64,000 bases of DNA from Immersiella caudata (lineage: Eukaryota; Ascomycota; Sordariomycetes; Sordariales; Lasiosphaeriaceae): the NCBI GenBank assembly GCA_030512335.1, contig JAULSU010000002.1:5952001-6016000 (forward strand). Direction: 5' to 3'. Positions 11,025 to 22,752 of the stretch are shown piece after piece (position 1 is the stretch's first letter; each line of letters starts with the position of its first letter). The notes below the pieces were generated by a model, which had not been told where the DNA came from, did not search any database, and worked only from the letters and a program-made list of their open reading frames with translations. The position numbers were made by a program, and so were the translations under genes.

Positions 11025-14000
11025 GTTGACCATGAATCCCGGCGGACCGCGCCGGAGAAACGAGGCAATCGAGGTTCGTTCGGGCGGGGGATCGGATGGT
11101 GGTGCTCCCGTGAGCGGAAAGCAAAAGAGGTCCGGTGCTCGCTTGGCCCAGGATTTTCCCTAGAAACCCATGGGGGGAAAAAGACGAGACGAGAAAGGGC
11201 GTGGGGTTAAAGGCGACCGCTCGCTCGGCGGCCGGGCTGGTGTGAGTGCGTGAGGCGGTGGGTGAGGGGCCAGGCCCGAAGGCGTGGGCGTGGTGACGGG
11301 AGGCGAGCGCGGCCGAATGGGCGGCCGGCGTGGTGATGTGGACGGGATCTCGGACGGATAGGCCGGCGGCGAGTTTTCGTAGCTATTGACGATGCGAGAG
11401 AATCGTGGAGAGCGGGAGCTGTCGTCGCTTCCCAATGCTTGACTGACTCGGTGCTACTCAAAGTGTCCACTCGAGTGCAACTGACAGACAAGTCCAAGTC
11501 CTGGTGGCCTGTGCTTGTCAAGTGTGACGATGATGTGTGGGTCGGAATGCCAAATACCCGCGTCTTGCGGTTTTGCTAACGAAGCTTCGGTGTCGACGGC
11601 GGCAAACAGATCTCGGATGAATGGCTGGGCTGGGGTGTTTGGGGAGAAGCGGTAGGAGAGAAGCTGCGCGAAATGGGTTTCTTTGTCTCGCCGAGGCAGA
11701 AGGGCTTTTTTTTGGGGGGGTTCAGGTTTGCAAAGCACCGCAGCAAAGCAGCAGCGCAGAGGACAAGTGAGAGCGGCGGCCTTTGCTGCACGGCACTGCA
11801 ACTTGGCAGCGCGGCACCAGGGTCGCCGACCGACTGGGGAGGGGGGCTTGGTGGGTGGAGAGCGGAGGTGAGCAGACGAGGCAGGGGCCATGATCCATCC
11901 GCGGTAGGGCCAAAGACCGCAAGGGAAGCACGGAGCGCGAGGTACCTGTGGTTCCGACAGGCCATGCACCGAAACAGAGGTATCAGAAGTCGGGCGTCCG
12001 CGCAAGGGCCGCCACCTGCCATCTCGCGACGACTTCGACTCCCTGTTCACCATGCCATGCCATTTCTCTATTTTGTCACGATTGTTGCGGACCTCATCAG
12101 CCTGACGGGGGCCCTGGGGGTGCAGATCGACGCCAGAGTTCCACCAGCGTGCCATGTGTGGCGTTGGGGCTACAAGGAACGGCTGCCCACCAAAGCCGCT
12201 AACTCACCGAGCTGGTGCCCACTCCGACGAACCTCGAAATTGGGCTCATCACCAGCGACAGGAGCGCTTTCTGTTTGACGTTGAGACACTCCATCGAGAC
12301 ATCACTTGTGCGCGGGAAAGCGGTCGACCAATTTGGGTGGCCGGAAGGCTAGACGTAATAATAAACGGAGGAGCCAAGAGGGCGGGGGTTTGCCTATGCC
12401 TCCTCACTTTGGCGCAGCGGGGTTCGCGGAGCCCATCACAGGGAGAAAGCCCCCAAGGAAGAAGCTCCTCAATATGGCTGCTCGCGGGAGGGGAACGACG
12501 CAGGCAGCCGCATAGATGTCCTCACCGCATTGGGCCCGGCTGCCAGACACCGCTTCCATTTTTTCATCGTCCCTCGAGAGCGAGAGAACCCGGGCAACCC
12601 ATGATCATGATGAACCGACGCGAATGCTGCTGCTTGTTGCCTTCCGGCTCGCATGCATCTCTCGATTCTTCCAATTCCAAGAATTCGCACGCGATCGCCT
12701 GGACCGGGGGCCTGCGCACCATTATAAGATCGAGTGCTGGCTGTCACCAACGCACGTGGGGCCCCTCCAGCCCGGAAAGTGACCTCTCATTTCACCAGCA
12801 ATCCTAGTCCGATCCTCTGGCACTCGCTGGTGGGCAAAGTCCCGCCCAGGGCACCTGCCGGCGCGGCACGTCTCTATCCTGGTGGCTCCCGGGCTCCGAA
12901 CAAGTTTCTTGCTCGCGTGTCACGAGAGGGGAATATGAGGGAGCACATTGTGCCGTAGGGCAGGATGAAGTTTCGAATGTCATGATACGTGCACCATTCT
13001 GCTGCGCAACATGGCTTGGCAGAAGTTGATCCATCTCAATGCTTCGTTGCCTCGGCCACCTGCGGGCGCCGTCGGAAAGGCGGGAAACGCACAGAGAAAG
13101 CGGCGCTTGAGAGCTGGCACGTGGAGATGAGGTTGTTGAAAATAAAATAAAACGGCGGGACTAACTTCGCATGGTGTCTCGGCCTTCGTCCGGGTCTGCA
13201 AATCTGAAATTCGCAACAGTTGCGTTCCACCAGGTCTGGGGGGGGCCTCCAACACCCCAACCGCCAACCACGTGTCTGTTCCAGCGCTCCCCCGGATCTC
13301 CCAGCGCACCACACGACAGGGCGTACTAACTGGAGGCCGGCCGACCGGGGAGATGCCGTCAACGGCCGGCACTATTCCCAGGATGACGGGATTGCAGTCT
13401 GTGATTTCCATTGGAGGGGCCCGTCCCGTCTCGACGTGGCACAAGAGATTTCGCAGGAACCTCTCTCGATGCGACACGCGCCCATGCACCAATCATTCGC
13501 GACAATGGGCATTTTCCATCACCTTTCCAGGCGTTCCTTTTTCCTCTTTTCCTTTCGTCTCCTTCTGTTTTGTTCTCTCGGTCGGGGGTGGGTTGCTTCG
13601 GGGGTTTGATAAGCTGACCGGCACAGCTGGTGCGAAAGATGATCGCCCGTTTGTGTCGGAAGATCGGTCCCCCCTTCCCCCTTCCACTGACCGATTTAGA
13701 AGGCGGAGCTTCGATGCCTTAAACTTCAATGCGCGGAGTCTACCCCTATCGCCATCGGCCTCCTGCAAGAGGTTCAACATCGTCGCCACTGCTGCAGTTC
13801 GGCGCACTTGTTGTTCGCAGTGTTTGAGATGGCACCGCCGAATAGCTAACCCGGAGTGGAAGTTGGTTCCCCATTGGACTCGAGCACGCCTCACCCTTGC
13901 CAGCTTCCTACCTAGGAAAGCCAACAGATGCTCGGCCGCGCTCCTTTGTGTGATGGGTGTCAAGACAACTGCATATGCTGTCCAACCCGGCGAAAGAGCA

Positions 14001-15538
14001 AGAAAACAAAACAAAAATTGGCCAAGGTCAACAAGGTCAGGGCCACATTGACCGGTCGGCGACCCATCTCCCGACCACTCGCAACACAGTCAACACTGCC
14101 TGACCTCCACCCATTCGATGCGATGATGCCAGCCACAAGGTGACCTTGGATACTGTCCAATGGACAGTGGTGAGACTGGCAGGTAGGCCCTGCCCTGCCA
14201 CGCCCTAGACTATCCCCTCCGGGTCACCAGCATGGAGTTCCCGGACCGGAGGGCGCCCCGACCGCACCGCATCTTTCCGTTTCCCTCCATTCACCACCAC
14301 TCCCCAATATCCCGTCCCGTCTTCACCAGAACCACGGTCTGGACGAACTCCTCCGTTACACACCGACCTAGTCTACTAGTAGTGTCTCTATTTCCACCGA
14401 CCAACACCATCCTACCTCACGTTCCATTCCTCACCACGAACCCAATTTCCCTCGCTGTCAACATCACCATCTCCAAATTTAAAGTCCAAAACCCAGCAGC
14501 CCACATCCCGAACCCTCCATCCCGATTCTTCACCAAATCTCCCAGTTCCAAACAAAGTGGGCCATGCATTTCATTTGGCCTTCCAGGCCTTGGAACCTGA
14601 GTCTCTAGCGCCGCGAGGCTGAAACGAACCAAACCAACGCCCTCTGTTGGCTTGCCAAGACTTGTCCTAATCCGTCCCACTAGAACGAACACGAAATCCG
14701 GGGGGACCTAAGATCCAAATCCGTCATCTCTGGAAATAAAAATGATCCCAAAATAAATAAAATCATCTCAACTGCCGACCCACGGCTGAGGGCGGGACCA
14801 AACTGTCGAGCGCTATAATGTCGAATCTGTCAAATCTGGCATGCCCACAATGAAGGAGACTCTCCTTTCGGAATGATCGTGGTATTCGGGCTGTTCCTCG
14901 TCTGTCAAACATCTCTCATCTCGTATGGTGTGGAGAGGTAAGGAGGCGTACGAAATGTCTGGTTACTGCTGCCGCCCTGACCAAAAGGGGCATAAACAAA
15001 CCAGCCAGTTGGGGGCCTGAACCGGCCAGAGAGGATCTACGATGCAGCTCACCTCGTCTGATCCCCAGATCAAACACATCTCATCTTTGCGTTCCGTCAA
15101 GCCATGACTTCAAAGTAGCAAATCTCTTGTTTTCTCTGTCGCTGGTATGATTACCTGAGCTGTATCGCTGATCGAACCAGGCCAGACCCCCCCCCCCGAC
15201 CAAGTCTCCCTATTCGCCATCCCTGGAGGAGAGCCCTAGTTGTCTGCAAGGAAATTCCCGGCCCCAGGTTGTGTAACTATTGACTGAAAAACAAATGAAG
15301 ATGATCTAGATCGCACTACCCGGGCATAGAGCAAACCGCCCCCACCACCTGCTGCGAACGTTTGCCAGCATGCAAACTCATGTAGACGGCGAGGCCGCGA
15401 CGGCTGAATAGTGTGCATAACTGTCCAGCCCAGCTTTCAAAACGCTTGGCCGGTATTGGGCTCAGTTTTGTTCATACTCGTACAAATTCGTAAATGGGAA
15501 CGACGAAGCTAGAAGATGGAATGGAACCATTCTCCAAC
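11025..15538. other. 4.5 kb gene-poor interval: gna-3 promoter/leader and cul-1 3' side
   Basis: The longest apparently non-coding stretch. Near gna-3 it is rich in C/G-skewed low-complexity sequence (about 11160-11400 and 11700-11900), consistent with a long leader and promoter. Overlapping frames of up to 259 codons (13272-14051 plus) and 233 codons (11454-12155 minus) have proline/serine/arginine-rich composition with no family resemblance. Homopolymer C occurs near 15187. A non-coding RNA or distal regulatory DNA is possible. Confidence 0.45.
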
Positions 15539-18170
15539 TTATGCGAGATACCCAAGATCATCGTCATCAAGCCTCTCCAGATACTCCTTGTCTAGCAGAA
15601 TCTCAATGCACTTCTTGATATCCGCCACCTTTGGAACGAACCGCTGCCGGATCTGGTGGATGGTCTCACTGACAAGCATCTGGTGCTTCATCCGCTTGCG
15701 GGCCTTCATGATCCGGACAATTGCAGACTAAAACAAAAGTCAGCACAGATGTGAGGCGACCATGTAAACAAATTGCGGCATACCTGAAGGAGAAGCTTGC
15801 GATCCTCCTCAATCGTCTTGTTCGTCTCAACCTCTTCTTGCTTACTCTCCGACTTCATGCCGACGTTAAGGTTGACGCGGAACTTCTTGTGCTTGAAGTC
15901 GTAGTTTAGGGCGTATGTTGCCCCTGACCCAGGCTTCTCACCCTCTGGCGACACGTTCAACACCTTTGCCTTAACAAGAATGCCCAAGGATGGGTCAAGC
16001 GACTCGCTGTTAAGCTGCGTCGTTGACATGATCTCGTCGTAGGTATTCTTATCCTTCTCATTGAATAGAAGAAGAATGGCCATCTGGTAGATGGAAACTT
16101 GGAAGGTGTAAGGCATCTTCGCGTTGCGAATGTAGTTCGCCTTCACCTCACCCTTGCACAGCTGCCAAAGCCATGTCAGCTTTCTGCCCTCGTGTTTGTT
16201 CCTGTAGAACCGGGCAAATCGGTCGCAATCCGCCGAGATCTCTTCTGGTGGGTTGAAAGTCGTTCCTGGGGCTGTCAAGGGCCAGAAGCCCGTACCGAGA
16301 ATCGAGTAGGCCGAATCCAGTCCCTTGACGCCCAGGCTCTGGACGTGCTCCTTGAACCCGGTGTTAAGATCCTTGGAAATCTGCATGTCCTGGAACATGC
16401 GCTGCAGCTTGTTGGTGTACTCGAAGCCGCATGCCTCTTTGAGCTTGCTAATCATGCTAGTCTCCGCATCGTCGGAAGAGGAGTTGCTGTGGACCAAACG
16501 ACGAGCCAGCATTCGAGAGTAGAACTTTTGGAACACGTCCTTGTCCTCGATGTACTTGAACACCGTCATGATCTGGGTAAGAGTGTTCTCAAGTTCCGTC
16601 TCCTCAACGCCGGTACTGCTCTTACGGAGGAGGATATCAGTGTACTTTGCGAGGAGTTCTGGAGACTTGTTTGAGCCCGACTTGCAGACTTCGTTTCTAT
16701 TGACGAATTCCCTGCAGGCATTATCCAGCGAACGGGTGAATTCGGGCTCGTCGTTGAAGGCGCGCTTGACTAAACCTTGGTACTGAGTGTGGATCTCGAG
16801 GAGAGCATCGACGTAGACCTTGGGTTCGAGCTTGTCCGCATCTGATGCCACCTTGGCGACGGCAGCCAGTCCTGCCTTCCGGACATGGGCTTCGAACTTC
16901 GACCTAAGAGGGTCCAGACCATCTGGGATTCGCGAGAGCAAGCTGTACATACGGGCCATATCTTCCTCCCGGTCGTTGTCGAGCAGGACCTGAAACTCAT
17001 CCCTGAGAATGTTGGAATGCTCTGCAATGAGCACCTGGTTGCATGCCTTCTTGAGCGGGAGACCGATGTCAGGGTGCAGATAAATCTTGACCCTCTCTTC
17101 CTCCTCCTCTAGGCGAGCTTCGGCCTTCTTCATATACTCGACGACGCTGTTTTCGGCGACAAACTGTTTGCTCTCATTCTGGTAGAACAGCTTCGTCTCT
17201 TCCAGGAATGGTTTCTCGAAGTGGAAGCGGTAGACGTCGAGGGTTGTTTTGGAGGAATCGCCTTCATCCAGGCCCAATGAAACGAAGGAGTCGACAACCT
17301 GCTTGATCTGGTTGTATTCGATCGTCTCGCCATTTCGTTGTTTCTCCACCAACTTCAGCACTGCGCTCATGACCTTCTCCGAGACCTCCTTGAATAGGAC
17401 ATCACGCCACCGTACGAGATGGAGCGTGTAGACGTCGTATATCGACTTCTTCCCCTCATCCATCTCCCTCTTAACCCAGTGGCGGTTGAGGTAGCGAAAG
17501 AGATGGTGAATGTACTTGGCGGCAACGGTGTAGCGATGCCACTCTCGGATGTAGAAGGCTAACAGCGCTTCATCGGTATGTGCCTTGGACTCCGTGACGA
17601 GGTGTCTCAGATGATCGGTCAAGTACTCTGTGAGCTTCTTGTAGAGGTCTTCACCCAAAAGGTGGGCTTTCGCGGTATCAGTGCCAGTTGTCGCTGGGGA
17701 GGGGGCAGGGGACAAGGGACAGGGGAAGCCTACCTCCGCGGTGCGCACCACTGTTGATGTTGGTGGCGGCGCTAAAACCAACGGCCTTTTGAGATGTGCA
17801 AAAGTTGTGGACGGCACTGCAAAAAAGTCAGTCTTGGGCGAGCCTGCCAGAGAGACCGAGCAGGCTGCGATGGCGACGAACGTGTAGATTCCCATGTACT
17901 GGCGGCAGGCAAGTTAGCTCAGTCGGTCCGAGTCAGGGCATCAGCGCCCCGTTGGGGCACGTACGGTTTGCAGGTCAACGCCCTCTTGCAGATTCATCAT
18001 GATCTTGGTAATGCCCGACTGCAGGTAGGCCCATCTATGACTGATCAGCATCGGCTCGTTGCAGCGCGCAGGCCACTAGCGGGAATGGCAGACAGAGCGC
18101 GCAGAACGTACGTTGCGTCGATGTCATCGCGGACGGGGTGTGGCATCCCCGACATCGCGGCGGGAGCCAT
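15539..18170 (-). CDS. cul-1: Cullin-1 (SCF ubiquitin-ligase scaffold, Cdc53 type)
   Basis: Scaffold of SCF ubiquitin ligases, binding Skp1/F-box at the N-terminus and Rbx1 at the C-terminus. Six coding exons are read: 18112-18170, 17965-18034, 17882-17898 (17-nt micro-exon), 17734-17816, 15784-17666 and 15539-15727, giving 766 aa. Landmarks are MSGMPHPVRDDIDATWAYLQ, TYMGIYTAVHNFCTSQKA, HRGAHLLGEDLYKKL, the cullin-homology block with FQVSIYQMAILLLFN, and the neddylation site IVRIMKARK (Lys712). The tail ends in LDKEYLERL...YLA as in all cullins. The 17666 acceptor (AAAG, preceded by branch-like CTGAT) is preferred over CAG at 17694 because the latter would give a 40-nt intron without a branch point. 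That choice would add nine in-frame residues. Confidence 0.93.
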
Positions 18171-19171
18171 CTTGAAAGGTGAGGATGTGTTCTTTGCTCG
18201 GCGAGGGCGACAGGGTGCGCAGGCGCCGAGGGGTCGATGGCAGGTTCGGTTGAGCAGGGCGGTGTCGACAACTTAGCGATCGGCGACGCAGGATCGGGGA
18301 CGACGGAAGTGGGGGTTGCTATCGGCGGGCAGACCAAAAGTCTGCAGCGATGTCGAGGTTTTATGGCAGAGGAAGAAGCAGGGAATGAGGTTGACTTTGA
18401 CGGAATGTTGAGTTCCAGGCAGGTAGGCAGCCTTTCAACGGGCAGCTGGAAATGTGGGGAAGGTAAAGAGTGGCGGGGGCTGAACCACGTCGCTGCTGTG
18501 AATTTCTCGGAGAATTCAGCAGGAGCCGCGGGTCTCAAGCCTGCCTTTCGGAATAAAATAAAGTAAAAATCGGAAAACTCTGTAGAAGCACCTTCGAGCC
18601 ACAAAGCTTCCGCAGTTTGCAACGACAAACTAGACACTTGACGATCTTGTCAAGATGATGCGGTTCCAAGTTCCCAGCACGGCCCAGTCACAGCGGAGGC
18701 GTGATGGCTGCTGCGCTGATGGCATAATCCCGATTTTGCCTAGCGCGCAGCGGCTAACGGATGCCTGTCCTGCCTTTCGCGGTATCCCCAGACGCTACGA
18801 GGCGCGAAGCGCCGGGAGCCGCCATCGCCCAGGCAAGGCGCCTGCTCGTCTGCGTGCCAAGGCTTTATCGAGGCTCGAGACGAGCTGCAATTAATTCACA
18901 ACCCACATTGCACCATGACTTCATCGCCTGCCTGAAGTGCTTGCCGTGGCATTAACAAAGTAAAATCATGGGGCCGGAGACGATACCCCCTATTCGTGAT
19001 GTAGTGTACATGTTTGGTATATGAAAATTTGCGCTTGCTGTGGAAACGTCCAACACCTGAAGCCTGACAACTGCGAATCCCAACTCTCGCCATGGTTTTG
19101 CGCGTGCCTATATCCGTCAGTATAAGCCCTGCTCCGTCGGCATGCTTTCCCTCCCGTGGGTATACGCTTTA
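18171..19171. other. Intergenic: cul-1 promoter and 3' UTR of the Srf1-like gene
   Basis: About 1 kb. The part next to 18170 is the cul-1 leader and promoter. The part near 19000-19171 should be the 3' UTR of the next minus-strand gene. A-rich tracts occur at about 18550-18570. I see no RNA gene or repeat. Confidence 0.5.
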
Positions 19172-20346
19172 TTATGAGCCCTCCTCCTCGCCGCCGCCTA
19201 GCTTCTGCACCAAGCGGAAGACATTCACCGTGAATGTCATGCTCCATGATATCAAGCTGACCGTCTGTGACGCTGCCAGCGCTCGACTGTACTGCTGGAC
19301 CGCCGGGTCGCTCGCGTTATGATAAACAAGAGCTTCAAAAGCCAGGGTCGTGCTGCACGACTTGAATATGATAAAAAAGAGATCCATGAGGACCAGAGAA
19401 ATCTTGGCTGTTGCGGGTCGAAGTCCGAGCGGTTTTCCTGTGTATTCGTCCCACGTCATGTAGCCAATGTAAGGTACCGCGACCGTATCGACCACAATGG
19501 CCACTATCGATTGTGTTCTTTCGGATGACGAGTCCCTTTGCCTGTCCTCTATCTCGAAGATGCGCGCCGAGAGGGCGAGCGCCATGATGGACGTGAGGAG
19601 CACAATGAGACGGAAGGCCAGCGGAACCAACGGATGCCGAAGAATGACGTTCCACACCCTCTTGTAGAGGACCACTGTCCTCGCAACGCGGCCTCTGGTC
19701 GCATCGGTATCTCGGGGGACATCGACGGGGTTGTTGAAGTTGGGCTGGAGCTTGTCCAGCACCCCGGGGTCCACAATCTCGGACTCCTCGTTTGGTATGT
19801 GGCCGTACCGTGAAGACTGGAGAAACCCGTTCCAGGGTGAGCCAGGGGCGGCTCTGCTATAGCGAGGCACAATGACGGGCTCGGCGCTGCGGAGGTAATC
19901 CCATTTCCTCCCTTGTTTCCCCTTCTTCCCCATTAACATTATCCGCAGGCTCCCCTTCGCGGCCCTCCCTGCCTCCGCCACCGGAAGGTTGTCGTAAACG
20001 AAGCCATCCCTGGAAACGCGTCGCTGTGTTGGTGCCGGCGCATGGTTGTGTTGTGGTTGTCGGGCGGGTGGCGGCGGTGGGTTCAAGACGTCGAACTGGT
20101 CGTCGTCAGGCTCGCCATATCTGACTTCGTACGAATCGATCCAAGCTGTGCAAATCCTGCGCGTTAGTGGTCGCTCAAGAGAGTCACAGGTGGTAGCGCC
20201 AGCTCACGAGGTAGAGATCGAGGCGGCCGGTGACGGGCAGTGCCAGACGCCGCACTTGCCGCAACGGCGCCGGTGCCGACGAGCCTTGTGGACGAGCGCG
20301 GATCGGAACGGTTGGAAGTCGAGGGAGACGAGCCCGCGGCCTTCAT
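19172..20346 (-). CDS. Four-pass membrane protein, possibly Srf1-like (phospholipase D regulator)
   Basis: Two exons (20208-20346 and 19172-20145) join in frame to 370 aa. The first ~170 residues are soluble: a Ser/Thr-rich start, LPPWIDSYEVRYG, a proline run, then WNGFLQSSRYGHIP. The C-terminal half has four hydrophobic helices, roughly residues 205-232 (LVPLAFRLIVLLTSIMAL), 253-273 (IVAIVVDTVAVPYIGYM), 292-315 (LVLMDLFFIIFKS) and 337-358. It ends in an acidic GGGEEEGS tail. This layout and the WxxFLxxSxYG motif recall fungal proteins annotated as Srf1, a regulator of phospholipase D. That assignment is from memory and uncertain; the gene itself is well supported by frame length, intron signals (donor GTGAGC, acceptor CACAG) and helix pattern. 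Confidence 0.7.
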
Positions 20347-21581
20347 GACGGCGGTGGGTTAGAACCACCCCGCCGAGAGCCTGAACAATCGTCGATGATC
20401 CTTGAGGTGTCGCGAGGCATTAAGGGCAGGTCAGCCCGAGGAAGCCGGTAGGGCGTTCGGTCGGGGCCAGTTGAGATGACGATGTGGATGAAACGGTCGA
20501 GATCGTTGCCCGAGGGTTCGGGACATAGCGAGGCGGGTCGCGCTCTTTCTCAAAGATTGAACACCATGCTACCAAGGTGATGAAGCTCGACAATCAGCCT
20601 TTGACGTGATGCGAAACGGCTTTGTTGGCGCTTCGGTCGCCTGTGTTGATTGGCGTGTTTTTGCAGCGTCGGGATCCAATTACATGGGCGGCGGGGACAG
20701 TCTTCTCGGCAACCTGGCCATCACCCCTGTCGGGCACTGACTTGCCTGTGTCGCCCACCAAAACTTGGCTACCCTGATGACGACAACCCGGAGATGTCAG
20801 CTCCATCTTGGTCCCACGAGTTCTCTCGTCGGGCCCCTATCTTTCTTCCGAGACTGTCTAAACGCCATTGGCAGCCACATGATAATTCCCTTTGCGGAGA
20901 ATTCCAGCTTTATACTTTCATGCCTCTCCAGGAGTCGGGTGCGTCCGAGCTGTGGCGTGCCTTCTCGAGTCTCTAGCCAAGCTAATGTACATAGAGACTC
21001 GGAAACCAGACGAACCTATGGGCACCGCGTCGTATTTCCTACGACATGGAACTTGGAGGCAAATTGAAGCAAAAGTCCAGACCTCCATGCCGGCACTCTA
21101 AGAGTCTGAAGAAGATCGGGGACAGGGTTAAAAGAGTGGATTTTATGCGGCGTTTGTCCTAAACGCAACGCTTGACAGGGGGTTCAAACCCTGCTCGCCC
21201 TCTGCGAGGCATCCCATCACAGTGCGCGTTCGGCTACCTCAACTGTCCAGCGGCGCAAACCTAACCACTGCCTGCCATGTGCGTCATGATCCCACCACTC
21301 CTGCCTGAGGTGAACCGTATATCCATGCTCAACTTTGGATGCCTCTTTAGAGCTCCCTCCAACAAAACCACGCATCCGCCCACGAACACAGCTTCCCTAC
21401 ACATTCCCTCACGCGCAAGAAGATGGGCCGCTGCAGAACATCTCGTCGCGCATAGTCTGGCGCATTTTTGTGTTCCCTTGCCGCTTGCACCGAACAAGTC
21501 GCAAACATTTGTGTCAGCACCACCGCCCTCCCAATCGCGACTTGAATTTTCGCAACTGGTCGAGCTCGGGCAGCAGCCACG
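20347..21581. other. Divergent promoter interval, Srf1-like / K+-H+ exchange-family gene
   Basis: About 1.2 kb separating two divergent genes. A GGTTCAAACCC B-box-like string occurs near 21183 but no tRNA folds around it. Pyrimidine-rich sequence from about 21340 to 21560 fits the leader of the plus-strand gene. No ORF has recognisable content. Confidence 0.45.
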
Positions 21582-22549
21582 ATGCGCATTTACCTACTCC
21601 CCATCTCAACTCGGAGAACCCTCCTCTACTGCCAAAAGATTGACGCGCCGGCCTCGCAGAAGCAGACATGGGGTGACTGGGTGCAGTCGAAAGCTGCGCG
21701 CACCTGGGCGGACTGGGAGAAGAAGGAGAAGGGCTGGCAGAAAAAGGTGGTCAACTACGGGAACTACGCCTTCCGTCGGATACCGTACGAGGAATGGGGG
21801 CTCAAGTCGGTGCCGCCGCTCTCGCAGCGCCGTAAGGAGGTGGAACTGAACGGGTCGGAGAAGGTCGAGGTGGTGTACCCGAAAAGTCTGCTGGCGATGG
21901 ACAAGATCCCCAAGATTCTGCACACGCTCGCCACGGAGAGGGAAGCGCTCCACAGGAAGAGGTTGATGTTGTGTTTCGTGGGCATGCCGCTGACGATACC
22001 GGTTGGCATCCTACCAGTGTATGTCCCCTCGACCCCTTCTTGTCACATTGCGCCAGCTAACCAGACAATGCACCCAGGATTCCCAACCTTCCCTTCTTTT
22101 ACCTGTGCTACCGCGCTTGGTCGCACTACCGGGCCCTGGCCGGTGGCAAGCACATCCAGTTCCTGCTCCAGAAGAATCTGCTCACACTGACCCCGTCTCC
22201 TATTGTTGACGCGGTTTACGCCAACCAGAAGCAGCCCCTGGCATCCACCCCACAACTCACAACCACCACGAAGGCAGGTCCCGATTCTGAGGACTTCAAG
22301 ATATTTGACCCATCGAACACCGAGGTCCCGAACCCGGACGGAGAGACGATGCTTCTCTCACAAGCCAATGGCATAAAGATGACGCAGGCGTTAGACCTGC
22401 CCCAACTTGAAGTTGAGCTCGAGAGAGCCATCTGGCAGGTTGAGACGGCAGTGAAAAAGAGTAATGAGGAGGCGTCAGGGGACAACCCTTCCCAGGACAT
22501 GCCGAAGCCGGATGAGGCAAAGAGCCAAGAAGACAAGAAGTCGCAATGA
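21582..22549 (+). CDS. Mitochondrial K+-H+ exchange-related protein (Mit_KHE1 / yeast YDL183C family)
   Basis: Two exons (21582-22018 and 22078-22549) join through GT|G to 302 aa. The N-terminus is basic and Arg-rich, as expected for mitochondrial import. A conserved aromatic block follows (TWGDWVQSKAARTWADWEKK, YGNYAFRRIPYEEWGLKSVP). After it come one long hydrophobic segment around the splice junction (LCFVGMPLTIPVGILPVIPN) and the family motif PFFYLCYRAWSHYRALAGGKH, then LTPSP. The C-terminal third is hydrophilic, with an acidic/lysine tail. The family is linked to mitochondrial potassium-proton exchange in yeast; the exact transport role is unproven. Confidence 0.85.
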
Positions 22550-22752
22550 GTCCACGGGTCCCATACCGACGTGTACGATGTACGATAACGGCAGCGAATT
22601 TATAGGGGATAGACAAAGCGACAAGGTGTACATGATTGGCTTGGCGGTAGACTCGACTCCCCTCACTCGGGAGCAACACAACAAGACAATTGCTGTTTCT
22701 ATTTTGCACCCCAAACTGTTTATCGCTCTTCTCTCAAGTGACCCCTGATTTC

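Noticed and set aside
11454..12155. 233-codon minus-strand frame upstream of gna-3
   Set aside because: Cysteine/proline-rich read-through of GC-rich DNA; competing frames overlap it fully.
13272..14051. 259-codon plus-strand frame in the gna-3 upstream region
   Set aside because: Low-complexity, rich in Arg/Ser/Pro, overlapped by other frames on both strands, no intron logic or known motif.
16099..16674. 191-codon plus-strand frame opposite cullin-1
   Set aside because: Shadow of the cullin coding strand.
21165..21215. tRNA-like B box GGTTCAAACCC
   Set aside because: No A box at the right distance, a mismatched T stem and no acceptor or anticodon stem could be drawn.
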